NCBI RefSeq assembly: GCF_006346335.1
Contig: NZ_VDMC01000009.1
Span: 1-64,000, forward strand
Length of the DNA: 64,000 nucleotides
Direction: 5' to 3'
DNA from: Aequorivita sinensis
Lineage (GTDB): Bacteria > Bacteroidota > Bacteroidia > Flavobacteriales > Flavobacteriaceae
Below, piece by piece: positions 23,829 through 35,082 of this stretch (positions within the stretch are counted from its first letter, which is position 1; every line of letters starts with the position of its first letter). Both the position numbers and the translations under genes were made by a program. The notes beneath the pieces are model-generated. The model did not search any database. It saw only the letters and a list, made by a program, of their open reading frames with translations, and was not told the DNA's origin.

Positions 23829-26300
23829 TTATTTCACAAAGAACACTGCATTGGCTAGAAACAGTTTTCCATTCTGCCAAAACGAACGGAAGGAAACATC
23901 GTCAACCATATAAACTACACTACCACTACCCTTCTTTGCCTGAGCAAAAACAATAGAGTTTTTAAGTGAAGCTTTTGCATGTTCACCAGTAAATCCAGAA
24001 ACACTTACAGCGTCTCCTTCAATGTAACCAACATTATATCCATCCTCTAAAAACTTGTAAGACTTATTACCCAATTTCATACTGTAATAAGTATCGTCAT
24101 AACCAAAAGCTAAAGGGTGAGTGTTGTCTAACTTCACTTTAAAAATACTTCCAGTAATCATATCCTTAGTACTTTCCATCTCACGTTCAGCATAAGGTAT
24201 TAAGTTTTTATCTGAAGCTTCATCTTCTTTTTCCTCATCGTTTTCAGAAGCATTTTTGTTTAAATCAAAACCTTTTTTACCTTCAAAAAGAGCTACAGCA
24301 TTTCCTATAGCTATTAAATTACCGCCTTGGCTAACCCAATCTTCAAGTATTTTAAAGTTGTCATCGTTTAAAATTGAGTTGTAATTTCCTTCTGGTAATA
24401 TTAAAACATCGTACTCACTCCACTTAACCCTTCCTACACTTTCTGTATTTATTGAAGTGATAGGATATTTTAATTGAGTTTCAAAAAAGTGCCAAAGGGC
24501 TCCATAATTTAATGAAGAGGTTCCTGCACCTTGAAGCATTGCAACTTTTTTATTCTTAATTAAATGCACGTACTGTGATCCAAAATCTGTCAACTCATCA
24601 GCATAACTAGTTGGGGAAGCATAAAGCTCTCGCTCCATTCTATTGGCTATTTCGATAAGTTTTGTATCAAATTCTGAATTCGTTTTATTGTCGCTTCTTG
24701 TGATAATTAAACTCCCTCGACCAAAGCTATTTCCATTAAAGCCAAGTTCTTTTTCTGAAAAACGTACTTTAATGTTATTCTTTAATAATTCAGAAAGAAA
24801 TGTAGCGTCTTGTAAACTATTCCACTTAGCTATATAACCAGCGGCATTAGGAGAAGCAATATTCGAAACTGCTGATTTCTTCACTGTGCTGTTAGCAGGA
24901 ACCAAACTAGTACTCGCAATGCCATCCAACCCAAAAGCATAAGGCAAGCTCCATGCTGTAATATCGTAAGTAATTGGGGTTGACAGTGATGTTGTAGGTT
25001 CAAAAAGCACTTGTACCATCTTCCCTTTAGGTTGATTTGTACTAACCACTAAAGCATCTTTAGCGTCTATTGTTGCATTTTTTGATGTTGAATAGCTAAA
25101 ACCTTTTACTTTACCGCCATCTGCAAATCCGTATTTAATATCGTGACGATCTAACATTTCGGTTAGACTTTTAATTTTATCTGCATTTCCTTTTAATACA
25201 AAACTCTTGAATTTTAGATTGTCATTTTGAAAGAATTTTCCGAATTCTGAATTAAGAGTTTTCGCTTGTTTTGAAGCAACTTCAATAGTTGATAATCCTG
25301 TTGTGGTATGATGAGCAACACGATCTACAAGTGTAAGTTCAATATTTTCATCATTCATAATACCTAATCCAGCCATACCGTGCCCAGCTTGCTCATAAGT
25401 CATCCCAATGGCTCCCATATACATTGGGTAAGTATCGCCATAACTTGGGTACAATAAGTCAAAACTCTCACGGGTGAAGTATAACCATCCATTTTCATCA
25501 AAATACTTGGCATTATTCTTTCCTATTTGATGTTGAAAGTCGCGTTGCCAAGGAGTAATTATTTCGTGATATGGCTCTGCTCCTGGCGCAAAATAATATG
25601 GGTTATTTATAAACTGTTCGTGAAAATCTACGTGTAGATGCGGCATCCACTGATTGTATATTTTTAAACGTTGTTGCGTTTCTACCTGACTTGCCCACAT
25701 CCAATCGCGATTTAAATCGAATAAATAATGGTTTGGTCGTCCACTTGGCCAAGGCTCTTTATGCTCTGTAGCGTCTTGCGAAGTGTTATAAGGTTTAGCT
25801 TGCACTTGATTGTACCAATTTACATATCTATCTCGCCCATCTGGATTAACACCAGGATCCATAATTATAACAGTATTTTGAAGATAATCTTGGTGTTCTG
25901 TCAGTAACTTATAGATTGTATTCATTGCTGCTTCACTACTACTCGCTTCATTTCCGTGTACATTGTAGCTTAACCAAACAATAGCTTTCTCAGGGTTTGC
26001 ATTTCCTGAAATAATTCCAGCATTTTTTAAATTATCAGTACGAATCTTTTCAATGTTTTTAAGATTCTCTTCAGAAGAAATAATGGCATAGGTCAATCTT
26101 CTACGCTCGTTTGTAATTCCATAATCGGAATATTGAACAAGCGAACTATTTTCAGCAACGTGTTCAAAATATGCAACTACATCGGCGTGTCTTGAAAAAT
26201 GAGTACCTATTTCATAACCTAAAAATTCGGCAGGTGATTTTAACTGCGCGAATATAAAAACAGGAAAAATTAAAAATAAAATAATGAGAAAACGATTCAT
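23829..26300 (-). CDS. Secreted M14 family zinc carboxypeptidase
   Basis: An 823-residue exported metallopeptidase. Signal peptide MNRFLIILFLIFPVFIFAQ is followed by the M14 domain (about 30-350) with YNVHGNEASSSEAAM (zinc ligands His115 and Glu118), NPDGRDRY, and HLHVDFHEQF with the third ligand. The second half is an FN3-less alpha/beta region with a class I amidotransferase-like segment (about 580-680, GNYNSILNDDNFKILEDWVSQGG). It probably degrades peptides in the periplasm or outside the cell. No type IX sorting tail is seen. No operon partners. Confidence 0.9.
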   Translation of the reverse strand: MNRFLIILFLIFPVFIFAQLKSPAEFLGYEIGTHFSRHADVVAYFEHVAENSSLVQYSDYGITNERRRLTYAIISSEENLKNIEKIRTDNLKNAGIISGNANPEKAIVWLSYNVHGNEASSSEAAMNTIYKLLTEHQDYLQNTVIIMDPGVNPDGRDRYVNWYNQVQAKPYNTSQDATEHKEPWPSGRPNHYLFDLNRDWMWASQVETQQRLKIYNQWMPHLHVDFHEQFINNPYYFAPGAEPYHEIITPWQRDFQHQIGKNNAKYFDENGWLYFTRESFDLLYPSYGDTYPMYMGAIGMTYEQAGHGMAGLGIMNDENIELTLVDRVAHHTTTGLSTIEVASKQAKTLNSEFGKFFQNDNLKFKSFVLKGNADKIKSLTEMLDRHDIKYGFADGGKVKGFSYSTSKNATIDAKDALVVSTNQPKGKMVQVLFEPTTSLSTPITYDITAWSLPYAFGLDGIASTSLVPANSTVKKSAVSNIASPNAAGYIAKWNSLQDATFLSELLKNNIKVRFSEKELGFNGNSFGRGSLIITRSDNKTNSEFDTKLIEIANRMERELYASPTSYADELTDFGSQYVHLIKNKKVAMLQGAGTSSLNYGALWHFFETQLKYPITSINTESVGRVKWSEYDVLILPEGNYNSILNDDNFKILEDWVSQGGNLIAIGNAVALFEGKKGFDLNKNASENDEEKEDEASDKNLIPYAEREMESTKDMITGSIFKVKLDNTHPLAFGYDDTYYSMKLGNKSYKFLEDGYNVGYIEGDAVSVSGFTGEHAKASLKNSIVFAQAKKGSGSVVYMVDDVSFRSFWQNGKLFLANAVFFVK

Positions 26301-26506
26301 TCTGAAAGTGTTTAAAATAAATGATAAAGCTAAAGAAACAATTTGAAATAATGCTATTGAATTTAGAGCAAAGACAAGGCTTAACCCTATTAATAGCTGA
26401 AATTTAATTAGCAGTAAGTTTCAATAATTGATAGCTAATTAATTAAAGGTAAATGAATGAGATAGGTTTGTTTGTAACAACTTAATAAAACAAGGTAAAC
26501 TTTAAT

Positions 26507-27199
26507 TTACTCTCTATTTTTCTTTGGAAAAGTTTCCTCTAAAGCAACTTGTCCGTCTTTGTAATATTTCCAAAGTCCATGCTTTTTACCGTGTTTGTAG
26601 TGGCCTTCAATTACAACATTTCCATAAGCATCGTAGTAAAAAACCTGTCCGTGAATTTGGTCATTAGTATGAGGAAGTTTTTTAAGAAGCACCCCCTCAA
26701 CTGAGTAATAATTGTCTTCTCCGTCCTTTTTCCCGTGCTTGTAATCGGTTTCCTGGGTTATTTTTCCATTTGGGTAATAGGTTATAACTTTTCCGTGAAG
26801 TTCATCGTTAAGATAGTTTTCTCGAGACATAACTACCTTAGATTTTTCGTGATAGTAAACCCATTCACCTATTCGCTCTTTACCTTGCATCTTACCTTCA
26901 CTTACAAGTTTTCCTTTTTTAGTAAAATACTTGACATCGGCAATATTATCACTCTTGTTAAATGTTTTAATTATGGTAGGCTGATTTTTGCAGTCTTCAC
27001 AATAAAACTTGAATTCTCCAACTTCTTTTCCGTGTTCAAACTTACCTTCATATCGCAATTGTTCCGTTCCAGGATATGTCTTTTTCCAAATTCCGTGACG
27101 TTTACCATCTGCATCCATTTGGTTTATATCATTCTGAGAAAAACCTGCTATAGACGAGATAAAAATTCCTAAGAAAAGTAAGGCATTAAGTATTTTCAT
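26507..27199 (-). CDS. MORN-type repeat protein (YwqK family), secreted
   Basis: A 230-residue protein with signal peptide MKILNALLFLGIFISSIAGFSQ. The rest is made of repeated units of the kind G-x-Y-x-x-G-K-x-x-G-E-x-x-x-Y, for example YEGKFEHGKEVGEFKFY, YYPNGKITQETDYKHGKKDG, and EGHYKHGKKHGLWKYYKDG. YwqK-type proteins are often called antitoxins in databases, but here the protein is exported and has no toxin neighbour, so I would not use that label. Role unknown; likely surface or protein-binding. Confidence 0.85.
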   Translation of the reverse strand: MKILNALLFLGIFISSIAGFSQNDINQMDADGKRHGIWKKTYPGTEQLRYEGKFEHGKEVGEFKFYCEDCKNQPTIIKTFNKSDNIADVKYFTKKGKLVSEGKMQGKERIGEWVYYHEKSKVVMSRENYLNDELHGKVITYYPNGKITQETDYKHGKKDGEDNYYSVEGVLLKKLPHTNDQIHGQVFYYDAYGNVVIEGHYKHGKKHGLWKYYKDGQVALEETFPKKNRE

Positions 27200-27268
27200 A
27201 GTGTTTGTAATATTTCAATAAAGATAACGAAGAAGCTTTAATTCTATTTTACTATTATTTGTGAATTG

Positions 27269-27320
27269 AAGAAGGGTTTCTAAATATGCTGAAATATCAG
27301 CCTACAAAGAAACCCTTCTT
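27269..27320 (-). terminator. Hairpin after yidC
   Basis: AAGAAGGGTTTCT (27269-27281) pairs perfectly with AGAAACCCTTCTT (27308-27320), 19 bases after the yidC stop on the minus strand. The T tract is weak. Confidence 0.7.
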
Positions 27321-27338
27321 TATTAAGTTTAGAAAATA

Positions 27339-29225
27339 TTATCGTTTTCCAGCTCGCTTTTGTTCCTCAGCCTGCTCCATCATTTCAGCCATTTTACGCT
27401 GAAATTTATTTTGCTTTTTTGGTTGCGCTTTTTTCACCTGAATTTTAGCGTGAATCTTTTCTTCATCAATAATGAAGTTTTTGATTACAAGCATAATCCC
27501 GATAGTAATAAGGTTTGAAACAAAATAGTACAGCGATAAACCACTTGCGTAGTTGTTGAAGAAAATCAACATAAACAATGGTGAAAGGTACATTATGAAT
27601 TTCATATTAGGCATTCCTGGTTGCTGCTGTTGCTGCATTGTCTGTCCTGTTGTCATCATCATATAAATGAAGATAGCAATAGAAGCTAAAATTGGGAATA
27701 AACTCACGTGATCACCATAAAATGGAATATGAAATGGCAACTCTAAAATTGTATCATAGCTTGAAAGGTCTTCTGCCCATAAGAAACTCTTCTGTCTCAA
27801 ATCGAATGCCGATGGGAAAAAGGTAAATAAAGCATAGAACACAGGAATTTGCAATAAAGCTGGTAAACAACCCTTCAGCGGACTGGCACCTGCGGAAGTT
27901 TGCAACTTCATAGTTTCCTGTTGAATTTTAAGCTTATTGTCCTTGTACTTTTCTTTAATTGCATCCATTTCAGGTTTTAAAACCTTCATTTTAGCCTGAG
28001 CAAGATATTGCTTGTACTGAACCGGAGAAAGCAATAGTTTAATTAAAATGGTAAGTACAATAATTGCGATTCCCGCAGGTAAGAAGTCTGATAACAACCC
28101 AAATAATGGAATAATAACATACTTATTAATAAACCCGAATATTCCCCAACCTAGCGGCATAGCCTCATCTAAGTTACGGCCGTATTCTTTAAAGATTTTA
28201 TAATCTGAAGGACCGTAATACATATTCATAGTATGGGCCAACTTTCCACCTTTAGGTTCTATAAGCATTTTAGCTCCGTACTGTTTTGTATATACAGTAT
28301 CTATTTCTTCATCTTTTACTAAATCTACAGATGTAAGTTTTACCTCTTTAAATGGAGTATCGGTAAGTAGCATCGAACTAAAAAAATGCTGACGGAAATT
28401 CATCCAAGTAACATCTTTTTCTAATTCGTCGTCATCACCAGATGGAGATAATTTTGAGTGCTTTTCGCCATCGTATTCGTAGGTTAAACGAGAATATCTG
28501 TTTTCATACGAAATACTTTTTGCGTGACGATATCCTTTTAATCTCCAGTCTAAATACATAGGCTGAGATGTATTTAATACACCATCTAAACCTTGACTAT
28601 TAATACTGAAGTCAAGCATATACTCACCAGGCTTCAAGGTATAGCGATATTCCAAGAATCCATTTTGTGAAGTTTTTAGCTTCATAGAAAGCACTTTATC
28701 TTCACCGTTTTTACTTAACGTAGGCTCGAAGTATAAATCTGCTGTGTTTAAATTTCTATTTTCAGCTGTAAACTGAAGGTTTAATGAAGCGTTTCCATCT
28801 TTAATAAGATAGATTGGAACAGAATCAAATTTTGTAAAATTCTTTAATCTAGCTTCAGAAATATATCCTCCTTTGTTACTTACTTTTAGGTAAAGAACAT
28901 CATTTTCAAACACTGTACTTTCATCGGTTGCAGAAGGCAATGTGCTAGAATAAGCAAAAGAACCTAATTGGTTTTTCAATTGCTCATAAGCTAATGAATC
29001 ACTTGCAGAACCTAGCTTCATTGAATCTGAAATAGCTCCAGCCAATGTTGTGTCTAGCGGTCCTTTTTCTGATGAAATAGCCTCACTTGCTGCAGCTTCA
29101 GTTTTTGCTTGTTCAGCTTGTAATTCTTCCTCGGTAGGTTTATTCATATAAAGCATCCAAATAAGGATACCACCAATCAATAAAAAACCTACGAGTGAGT
29201 TAACGTCAAATTTCTTTTCTTCCAT
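27339..29225 (-). CDS. yidC: Membrane protein insertase YidC
   Basis: A 628-residue inner-membrane insertase that places proteins into the membrane alone or with SecYEG. The N-terminal anchor (about residues 9-25) is followed by a large periplasmic beta domain (about 95-360) and the conserved core of five helices beginning ALIVLTILIKLLLSPVQYKQ-like IAIIVLTILIKLLLSPVQYK, with SPLKGCLPALLQIPVFYALF and LSLYYFVSNLITI. The C-terminal tail is long, basic and Lys/Gln-rich (KVKKAQPKKQNKFQRKMAEM), as in species that use it to contact ribosomes. Preceded by pyrG, a conserved order here. Confidence 0.97.
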   Translation of the reverse strand: MEEKKFDVNSLVGFLLIGGILIWMLYMNKPTEEELQAEQAKTEAAASEAISSEKGPLDTTLAGAISDSMKLGSASDSLAYEQLKNQLGSFAYSSTLPSATDESTVFENDVLYLKVSNKGGYISEARLKNFTKFDSVPIYLIKDGNASLNLQFTAENRNLNTADLYFEPTLSKNGEDKVLSMKLKTSQNGFLEYRYTLKPGEYMLDFSINSQGLDGVLNTSQPMYLDWRLKGYRHAKSISYENRYSRLTYEYDGEKHSKLSPSGDDDELEKDVTWMNFRQHFFSSMLLTDTPFKEVKLTSVDLVKDEEIDTVYTKQYGAKMLIEPKGGKLAHTMNMYYGPSDYKIFKEYGRNLDEAMPLGWGIFGFINKYVIIPLFGLLSDFLPAGIAIIVLTILIKLLLSPVQYKQYLAQAKMKVLKPEMDAIKEKYKDNKLKIQQETMKLQTSAGASPLKGCLPALLQIPVFYALFTFFPSAFDLRQKSFLWAEDLSSYDTILELPFHIPFYGDHVSLFPILASIAIFIYMMMTTGQTMQQQQQPGMPNMKFIMYLSPLFMLIFFNNYASGLSLYYFVSNLITIGIMLVIKNFIIDEEKIHAKIQVKKAQPKKQNKFQRKMAEMMEQAEEQKRAGKR

Positions 29226-29405
29226 ACTAAGTCGCGGACTTGTACCGCAATCGTTTTAATGCATTCCGAATTTATAATTCGAAAGTTTTAGTTTAATTTA
29301 ATCGTTTTGTTTCGTTGTAATCTTAGTTATTAACTTAGATTTAAACTTATAAGACAGCTAGGTAAACAATAATCCCGCCTTTTATTGACCTTACGCCAAA
29401 TTGTC

Positions 29406-31070
<1,665 letters not shown>

Positions 31071-31148
31071 TTATTGTGGAAAGGAAAGGTTTAAATTTCA
31101 AAAATGAAATACTCTATTTTGAAAATAGATATCCGTCAATTGTTAGAA

Positions 31149-31796
31149 TTAAGATATTTTTTTCCCAATTAATAAATGATTTGTTCCATTTACCTTTTTA
31201 AGTGAATAAAACTTGAAGTTAATTCCGAAATTATCAATAATTGAGGAAGCTATTTCTGTATCCTTTTCTAAGTTCACTCCTATATTAAAAACCAACTCTC
31301 CATTAATACTGATGAGTTTTGAAACATTGTCACAAAATTCCTTTTTGAAAAATATTGAAGGTACAGTAGTGTCTATAAAAAGATCTATTATGATTAGCTG
31401 AAATTTATTTTTAGAAGTTTTTACATACTCGAAAGCATCAGCTTGGACAATTTGCAAGGTGTTTGAAGGAGAAATACCGAATTCATCCTTAGCCAACTTT
31501 ATGATTTCAGGATCGATTTCTACAGCAATGATATTTTTTTGATATTCAAAAGTTTCACGAAGAGACTGGATAATACTACCACCGCCTAAACCTAAAAGCA
31601 ATAAGTTTTCAACCGACTTTAGATTTACTTTAGTCAAACCTATTTCTAATATTTTTTGAAGTGACCCGTAAGAATAATTTGCGTTTTTTGTGTCTAAAAC
31701 CCTCTTACCATTAACATAGGAGATTTCTAAAGTACCATTAAATTCAGAAGGAAATTTTCTCGTAATTGGCCAGATGTAGCTTAAAATCTTTTTCAT
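31149..31796 (-). CDS. Spermidine-synthase-like methyltransferase-fold protein
   Basis: A 215-residue cytoplasmic protein with a Rossmann fold of the spermidine synthase type: LLLLGLGGGSIIQSLRE (SAM-binding loop at 69-74), IAVEIDPEIIKLA (acidic Glu93), and VQADAFEYV followed by FQLIIIDLFIDTTVPS. It is shorter than true spermidine synthases (about 280 aa) and lacks most of the N-terminal beta domain, so the reaction is uncertain. Such proteins are usually annotated as fused spermidine synthase or methyltransferase. It is the last gene of a minus-strand group with DUF3820 and DUF922 genes. Confidence 0.75.
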   Translation of the reverse strand: MKKILSYIWPITRKFPSEFNGTLEISYVNGKRVLDTKNANYSYGSLQKILEIGLTKVNLKSVENLLLLGLGGGSIIQSLRETFEYQKNIIAVEIDPEIIKLAKDEFGISPSNTLQIVQADAFEYVKTSKNKFQLIIIDLFIDTTVPSIFFKKEFCDNVSKLISINGELVFNIGVNLEKDTEIASSIIDNFGINFKFYSLKKVNGTNHLLIGKKIS

Positions 31797-31846
31797 AATA
31801 CATTTTAATTTTTGCAGCTTTATCCTTTACCAAAAGATACAAAGTT

Positions 31847-32077
31847 TTACTTTTTGATAAGCTTTTTCACTAAGCCTTCTAGCCCATTGAGTTTAAGCTC
31901 GTACATTTCGGCCATCATCCTACCAAGCTTACCCTCTGGGAAACCCTTTTGCTTAAACCATACGAAGTAATACTCAGGAACATTCACCAAATAATAACCC
32001 TCATATTTTCCGAAAGGCATTTTATAGTTAGCAAGTTCAATTAAGTGATTAGGGTCTGGGCTATTTCCAATGTTCAT
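31847..32077 (-). CDS. DUF3820 family protein
   Basis: The start is the ATG at 32077 (MNIGNSPDPNHLIELANYKM), giving 76 residues, the normal DUF3820 length; the longer open frame back to 32212 overlaps the upstream gene and is not family-like. Conserved text: MPFGKYEGYYLVNVPEYYFVWF and KGFPEGKLGRMMAEMYE. Function unknown; small cytoplasmic protein. Its start overlaps the DUF922 gene end by 17 bases, so the two are probably translationally coupled. Confidence 0.88.
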   Translation of the reverse strand: MNIGNSPDPNHLIELANYKMPFGKYEGYYLVNVPEYYFVWFKQKGFPEGKLGRMMAEMYELKLNGLEGLVKKLIKK

Positions 32078-32591
32078 ATTCGGCGAGCTGTTGGGCGATA
32101 AATTTTCGCCAGTATAATTCCTGTTTTTCGTTTCGAGAGTGATCAGTTTCGGCATCAAATCTCGTTTGCATTGCCCTTCTTTTCTGTTCAACTTCTCTGT
32201 AAATTTTTTCAATTTCGAATTGCACCCTCTTTGAGAATTGCTTTCCTTCTAAATTCTTTTTAAGCATTCGAGCATGTAATTCTGATATGTCAAAATGAAG
32301 CTGTTCGTGTTTCAGAATATGATCATTTACTTTTTCAGGAATATACCAAGAATTACTCGGCTCAAAAAAACTTGATACCGAATAGTCAACACTAACTTTA
32401 TTATTCTTGATTGAATATGAATACTGAAAGCTTATTCCCGAATTGGTTGTTGCAACAAAACTTGCACTACGTATAGGTTTACCGCGAAAATCCTTCCAGC
32501 TAAGCATATAACTTTCACTCCACGTAATTTTTTCAGAATTGTTCTGAGGGAGTGTTAGCAAGAAAATTAATAATGCAAAAAAAAGTTTCAT
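32061..32591 (-). CDS. DUF922 secreted putative zinc protease
   Basis: A 176-residue exported protein. Short signal-like N-terminus (MKLFFALLIFLLTLPQ), then WSESYMLSWKDFRGKP and the metalloprotease-like motif ILKHEQLHFDISELHARML with His95, Glu96 and His99 (HExxH). DUF922 proteins are predicted secreted Zn-dependent proteases; activity has not been shown to my knowledge. It overlaps the DUF3820 gene. Confidence 0.82.
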   Translation of the reverse strand: MKLFFALLIFLLTLPQNNSEKITWSESYMLSWKDFRGKPIRSASFVATTNSGISFQYSYSIKNNKVSVDYSVSSFFEPSNSWYIPEKVNDHILKHEQLHFDISELHARMLKKNLEGKQFSKRVQFEIEKIYREVEQKRRAMQTRFDAETDHSRNEKQELYWRKFIAQQLAEYEHWK

Positions 32592-32666
32592 AATAAGTTG
32601 AAGCCAATAACATCGTCGAAATTAAAATAATTGACTCTCAACTGAAAAAGAAAGCTGATTGCTTTC

Positions 32667-33071
32667 TTAGCCCCAATTAAACTCAATTACTTTTTCAATA
32701 TCCGGGTGAAGACTCTGTATAACAGGGCAACTTCTCCCTGTATTTTCTAATATTTTTCTCGATTTTTCGTCAATACCAGCAGGGAAATTTAGGACTATTT
32801 CAATTTTAGAAATACGACGAGGGTTTGCAGCCATGGTTTTTGTTACCATTGCTGTTGTTCCATCCATATTTACATTCATATCTCTCGCCTTAATCCCCAT
32901 TACAGTTATCATACAATTAGCGAGTCCTGTAGCCACAGTATCTGTAGGTGAAAATGCTTCTCCTTTTCCGTTATTATCGGTTGGAGCGTCTGTGATATAG
33001 GTGCTTTTAGATTGTAGGTGTTCGTTCTCTGTACGAAGATTTCCTAAATATGTTACTTTAGAAGTACTCAT
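32667..33071 (-). CDS. OsmC family peroxiredoxin-like protein
   Basis: A 134-residue protein with the OsmC/Ohr fold. The two reactive cysteines are in LANCMITVMGIKARDM and GRSCPVIQSLHPDIE, and the central helix follows FSPTDTVATGLANC. These proteins reduce organic hydroperoxides or hydrogen peroxide. The start codon overlaps the end of the LysM lipoprotein gene by 4 bases (ATGA-type), so they are coupled. Confidence 0.92.
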   Translation of the reverse strand: MSTSKVTYLGNLRTENEHLQSKSTYITDAPTDNNGKGEAFSPTDTVATGLANCMITVMGIKARDMNVNMDGTTAMVTKTMAANPRRISKIEIVLNFPAGIDEKSRKILENTGRSCPVIQSLHPDIEKVIEFNWG

Positions 33072-35005
33072 TCTACTACTTCAAATTTAAGTTCATTATT
33101 GTATTTTAGAATATAAGCCGCTTCATTGCAATACCCTTCAGTATCAGACTTTTTATATCGAAATTTATTTTCAATATACACTGTTTGATTTTCAGGTAGT
33201 ACAGCATCGTAAATATCTTTTTCTGAAGCCATACGCAACAAAACATCGTAGGTTACATCAAAACCTCTAATAGCGTATCTATTCGGTAACACACCGTATT
33301 TATTTTTATAGCTTACTAAAAAAGAATTGCGTTCGTCTTCATCTATTTTTCTGTTTACAGAAGGAAATGTAAAATCTAATTTTGCTAAACGTCTACTCGA
33401 TACTTCGTGCCATTCGTAAGCGTCGTTTTTATCGAAAGTAAATAAGCGAAGCTTATAGCTTGGAGACATTCCAGCCAATACATTTACAGCACTACTAATG
33501 AGCACAGGATTTTCCGACTCAAGAACAACCCAATTTTCCATTTCGCTATTTACTACAGCAGAAATATCACTAGAACCTACATATCCTCCACCTCTTGGCA
33601 CTACTGTTTTTGCAGTTGGAATTGCCGATAGTAGCATTTCTTTTTGTTTAGCTCTTTTTGAATCTGAAATTATAATAATATTTCTACCTGATGAATGCTT
33701 TACCAAATATTGAATCATTGTTTTTTCAAGAATTGAATTGGTAGGTATGGTTTGAAAAAGATTCTTATTCATAGCCATATCTCTATTGCTTAAAGGAGAA
33801 AAAACTGGAATTTTATCTCTCTGAAGCATATCTGAAGCTTTCTCGACATTCTTCTGTAGTAAAGGACCAATTACGGCATCTACATCTTTAAAGTTTCCAT
33901 TTGAAATAATAGATGCAACTTTACTTTCACTTCTTTCTGTATCGTAAACATTAAGAGTAACAGGAATGCCTTTATCCTTTGCAAACTCAGCAGCCATTAA
34001 TGCTCCGCTATAAAAATCTAAAGATACACGAAGCGTAGGATCTCTTTTAATTAGATCGCTATCGCCTTCAGTTGAGTCGTCTGGACTTCCTGGTAAACGA
34101 AATGGCAACATAAGCGCTACCGTTTTCATTCTCTTGTTGTCTATTCGGTCTTCAAGATTGATATCGGTATAAACATCGGAAGAAGAGTAATCTGATTCTT
34201 TAGGTAGTTTAAGAATCATTCCTTCTTTTAATCCATCTTTTGCATATGGATTTAAAGCAATAATTTCATCTTGGGAAAGACCAAATTTCACTTTCAATCT
34301 ATAAAACCCTTCTTTTGGTAATACCTCGTAATACTGAAATTTATCTTCGTCGATTTCAGCATCTTCCATTACAGTATCTTCAGGGACAATAATTATTGAA
34401 CCTTTCTTTAAACCATCGCCTAACTCTGGATTTAGCGCATCTAATTCCGCAATACTAATCCCGAATTTTCTCGCAATTCCAAACTTAGTTTCCTTAGCTT
34501 GAACTTTATACTCTTGGGTGCCAGACGGTAATTTATTATCAGCTTCATTGATAATTACCTCAGTACTTTTTGAAGACGCTGGAATTAATATTCTTTCACC
34601 GTTTCTTAAGCCTCTTGAGTATAACTCCTTATTTAACCTCTTTATATCATCAACACTAACATTGTATTCTTGAGCTATGCCGTATAAAGTTTCTTTTCGT
34701 TTAACTCTATGCTCGCGGTAGTTATTTTTTTCTGTTCCCGAACTAATAATGTTATTAGAAGGAATAATCAATATACTATTTGCCTTTAATCCATTTCTAG
34801 ATTCAGGGTTCAAATTGTAAATTGTTTCTTCAGAAATATTATATGCATCTGCAATACTCGATACAGTTTCACCTTTCTTAACAGCGTGACTCTTGTATTG
34901 TTGTTGAGCTGCAGATCCACAACTAACCATAAATAACAACGTAACTGAAACGTATATTAAACACTTCAACATAGGGATAATCGAATTTTTAAGTTTGTCA
35001 AACAT
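33068..35005 (-). CDS. LysM lipoprotein with a periplasmic-binding-protein fold
   Basis: A 645-residue lipoprotein (signal ending LFMVSC, lipidated Cys near residue 29). Four LysM-like units follow: KKGETVSSIADAYNISEETI, KRKETLYGIAQEYNVSVDDI, AKETKFGIARKFGISIAELD, and a degenerate PKEGFYRLKVKFGLSQDEII (to about residue 270). The rest is a type I periplasmic-binding fold: TVALMLPFRLP, LDFYSGALMAAEFAKDKGIP, VIGPLLQKNVEKASDM, IRGFDVTYDVLLRMA. LysM binds peptidoglycan; the second domain resembles LpoA-like or amino-acid-binding proteins. An envelope role is likely, a solute-uptake role is not supported by neighbours. Confidence 0.88.
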   Translation of the reverse strand: MFDKLKNSIIPMLKCLIYVSVTLLFMVSCGSAAQQQYKSHAVKKGETVSSIADAYNISEETIYNLNPESRNGLKANSILIIPSNNIISSGTEKNNYREHRVKRKETLYGIAQEYNVSVDDIKRLNKELYSRGLRNGERILIPASSKSTEVIINEADNKLPSGTQEYKVQAKETKFGIARKFGISIAELDALNPELGDGLKKGSIIIVPEDTVMEDAEIDEDKFQYYEVLPKEGFYRLKVKFGLSQDEIIALNPYAKDGLKEGMILKLPKESDYSSSDVYTDINLEDRIDNKRMKTVALMLPFRLPGSPDDSTEGDSDLIKRDPTLRVSLDFYSGALMAAEFAKDKGIPVTLNVYDTERSESKVASIISNGNFKDVDAVIGPLLQKNVEKASDMLQRDKIPVFSPLSNRDMAMNKNLFQTIPTNSILEKTMIQYLVKHSSGRNIIIISDSKRAKQKEMLLSAIPTAKTVVPRGGGYVGSSDISAVVNSEMENWVVLESENPVLISSAVNVLAGMSPSYKLRLFTFDKNDAYEWHEVSSRRLAKLDFTFPSVNRKIDEDERNSFLVSYKNKYGVLPNRYAIRGFDVTYDVLLRMASEKDIYDAVLPENQTVYIENKFRYKKSDTEGYCNEAAYILKYNNELKFEVVE

Positions 35006-35082
35006 AGTCTCAATTTCAGTTAAAATTAAACATGATCTAGGGGTTAAATCAATTTCAGCAAAAAAGAAACATTACAGAAATC

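Noticed and set aside
26735-27172. 145-codon plus-strand ORF opposite the MORN protein
   Set aside because: Reverse-frame shadow rich in Phe and Ile; the opposite frame has clear repeats and a signal peptide.
26507-27199. YwqK antitoxin of a toxin-antitoxin pair
   Set aside because: The protein has a signal peptide and no toxin gene is next to it.
31847-32212. Longer form of the DUF3820 protein from 32212
   Set aside because: It would overlap the DUF922 gene by 150 bases; the family length starts at 32077.
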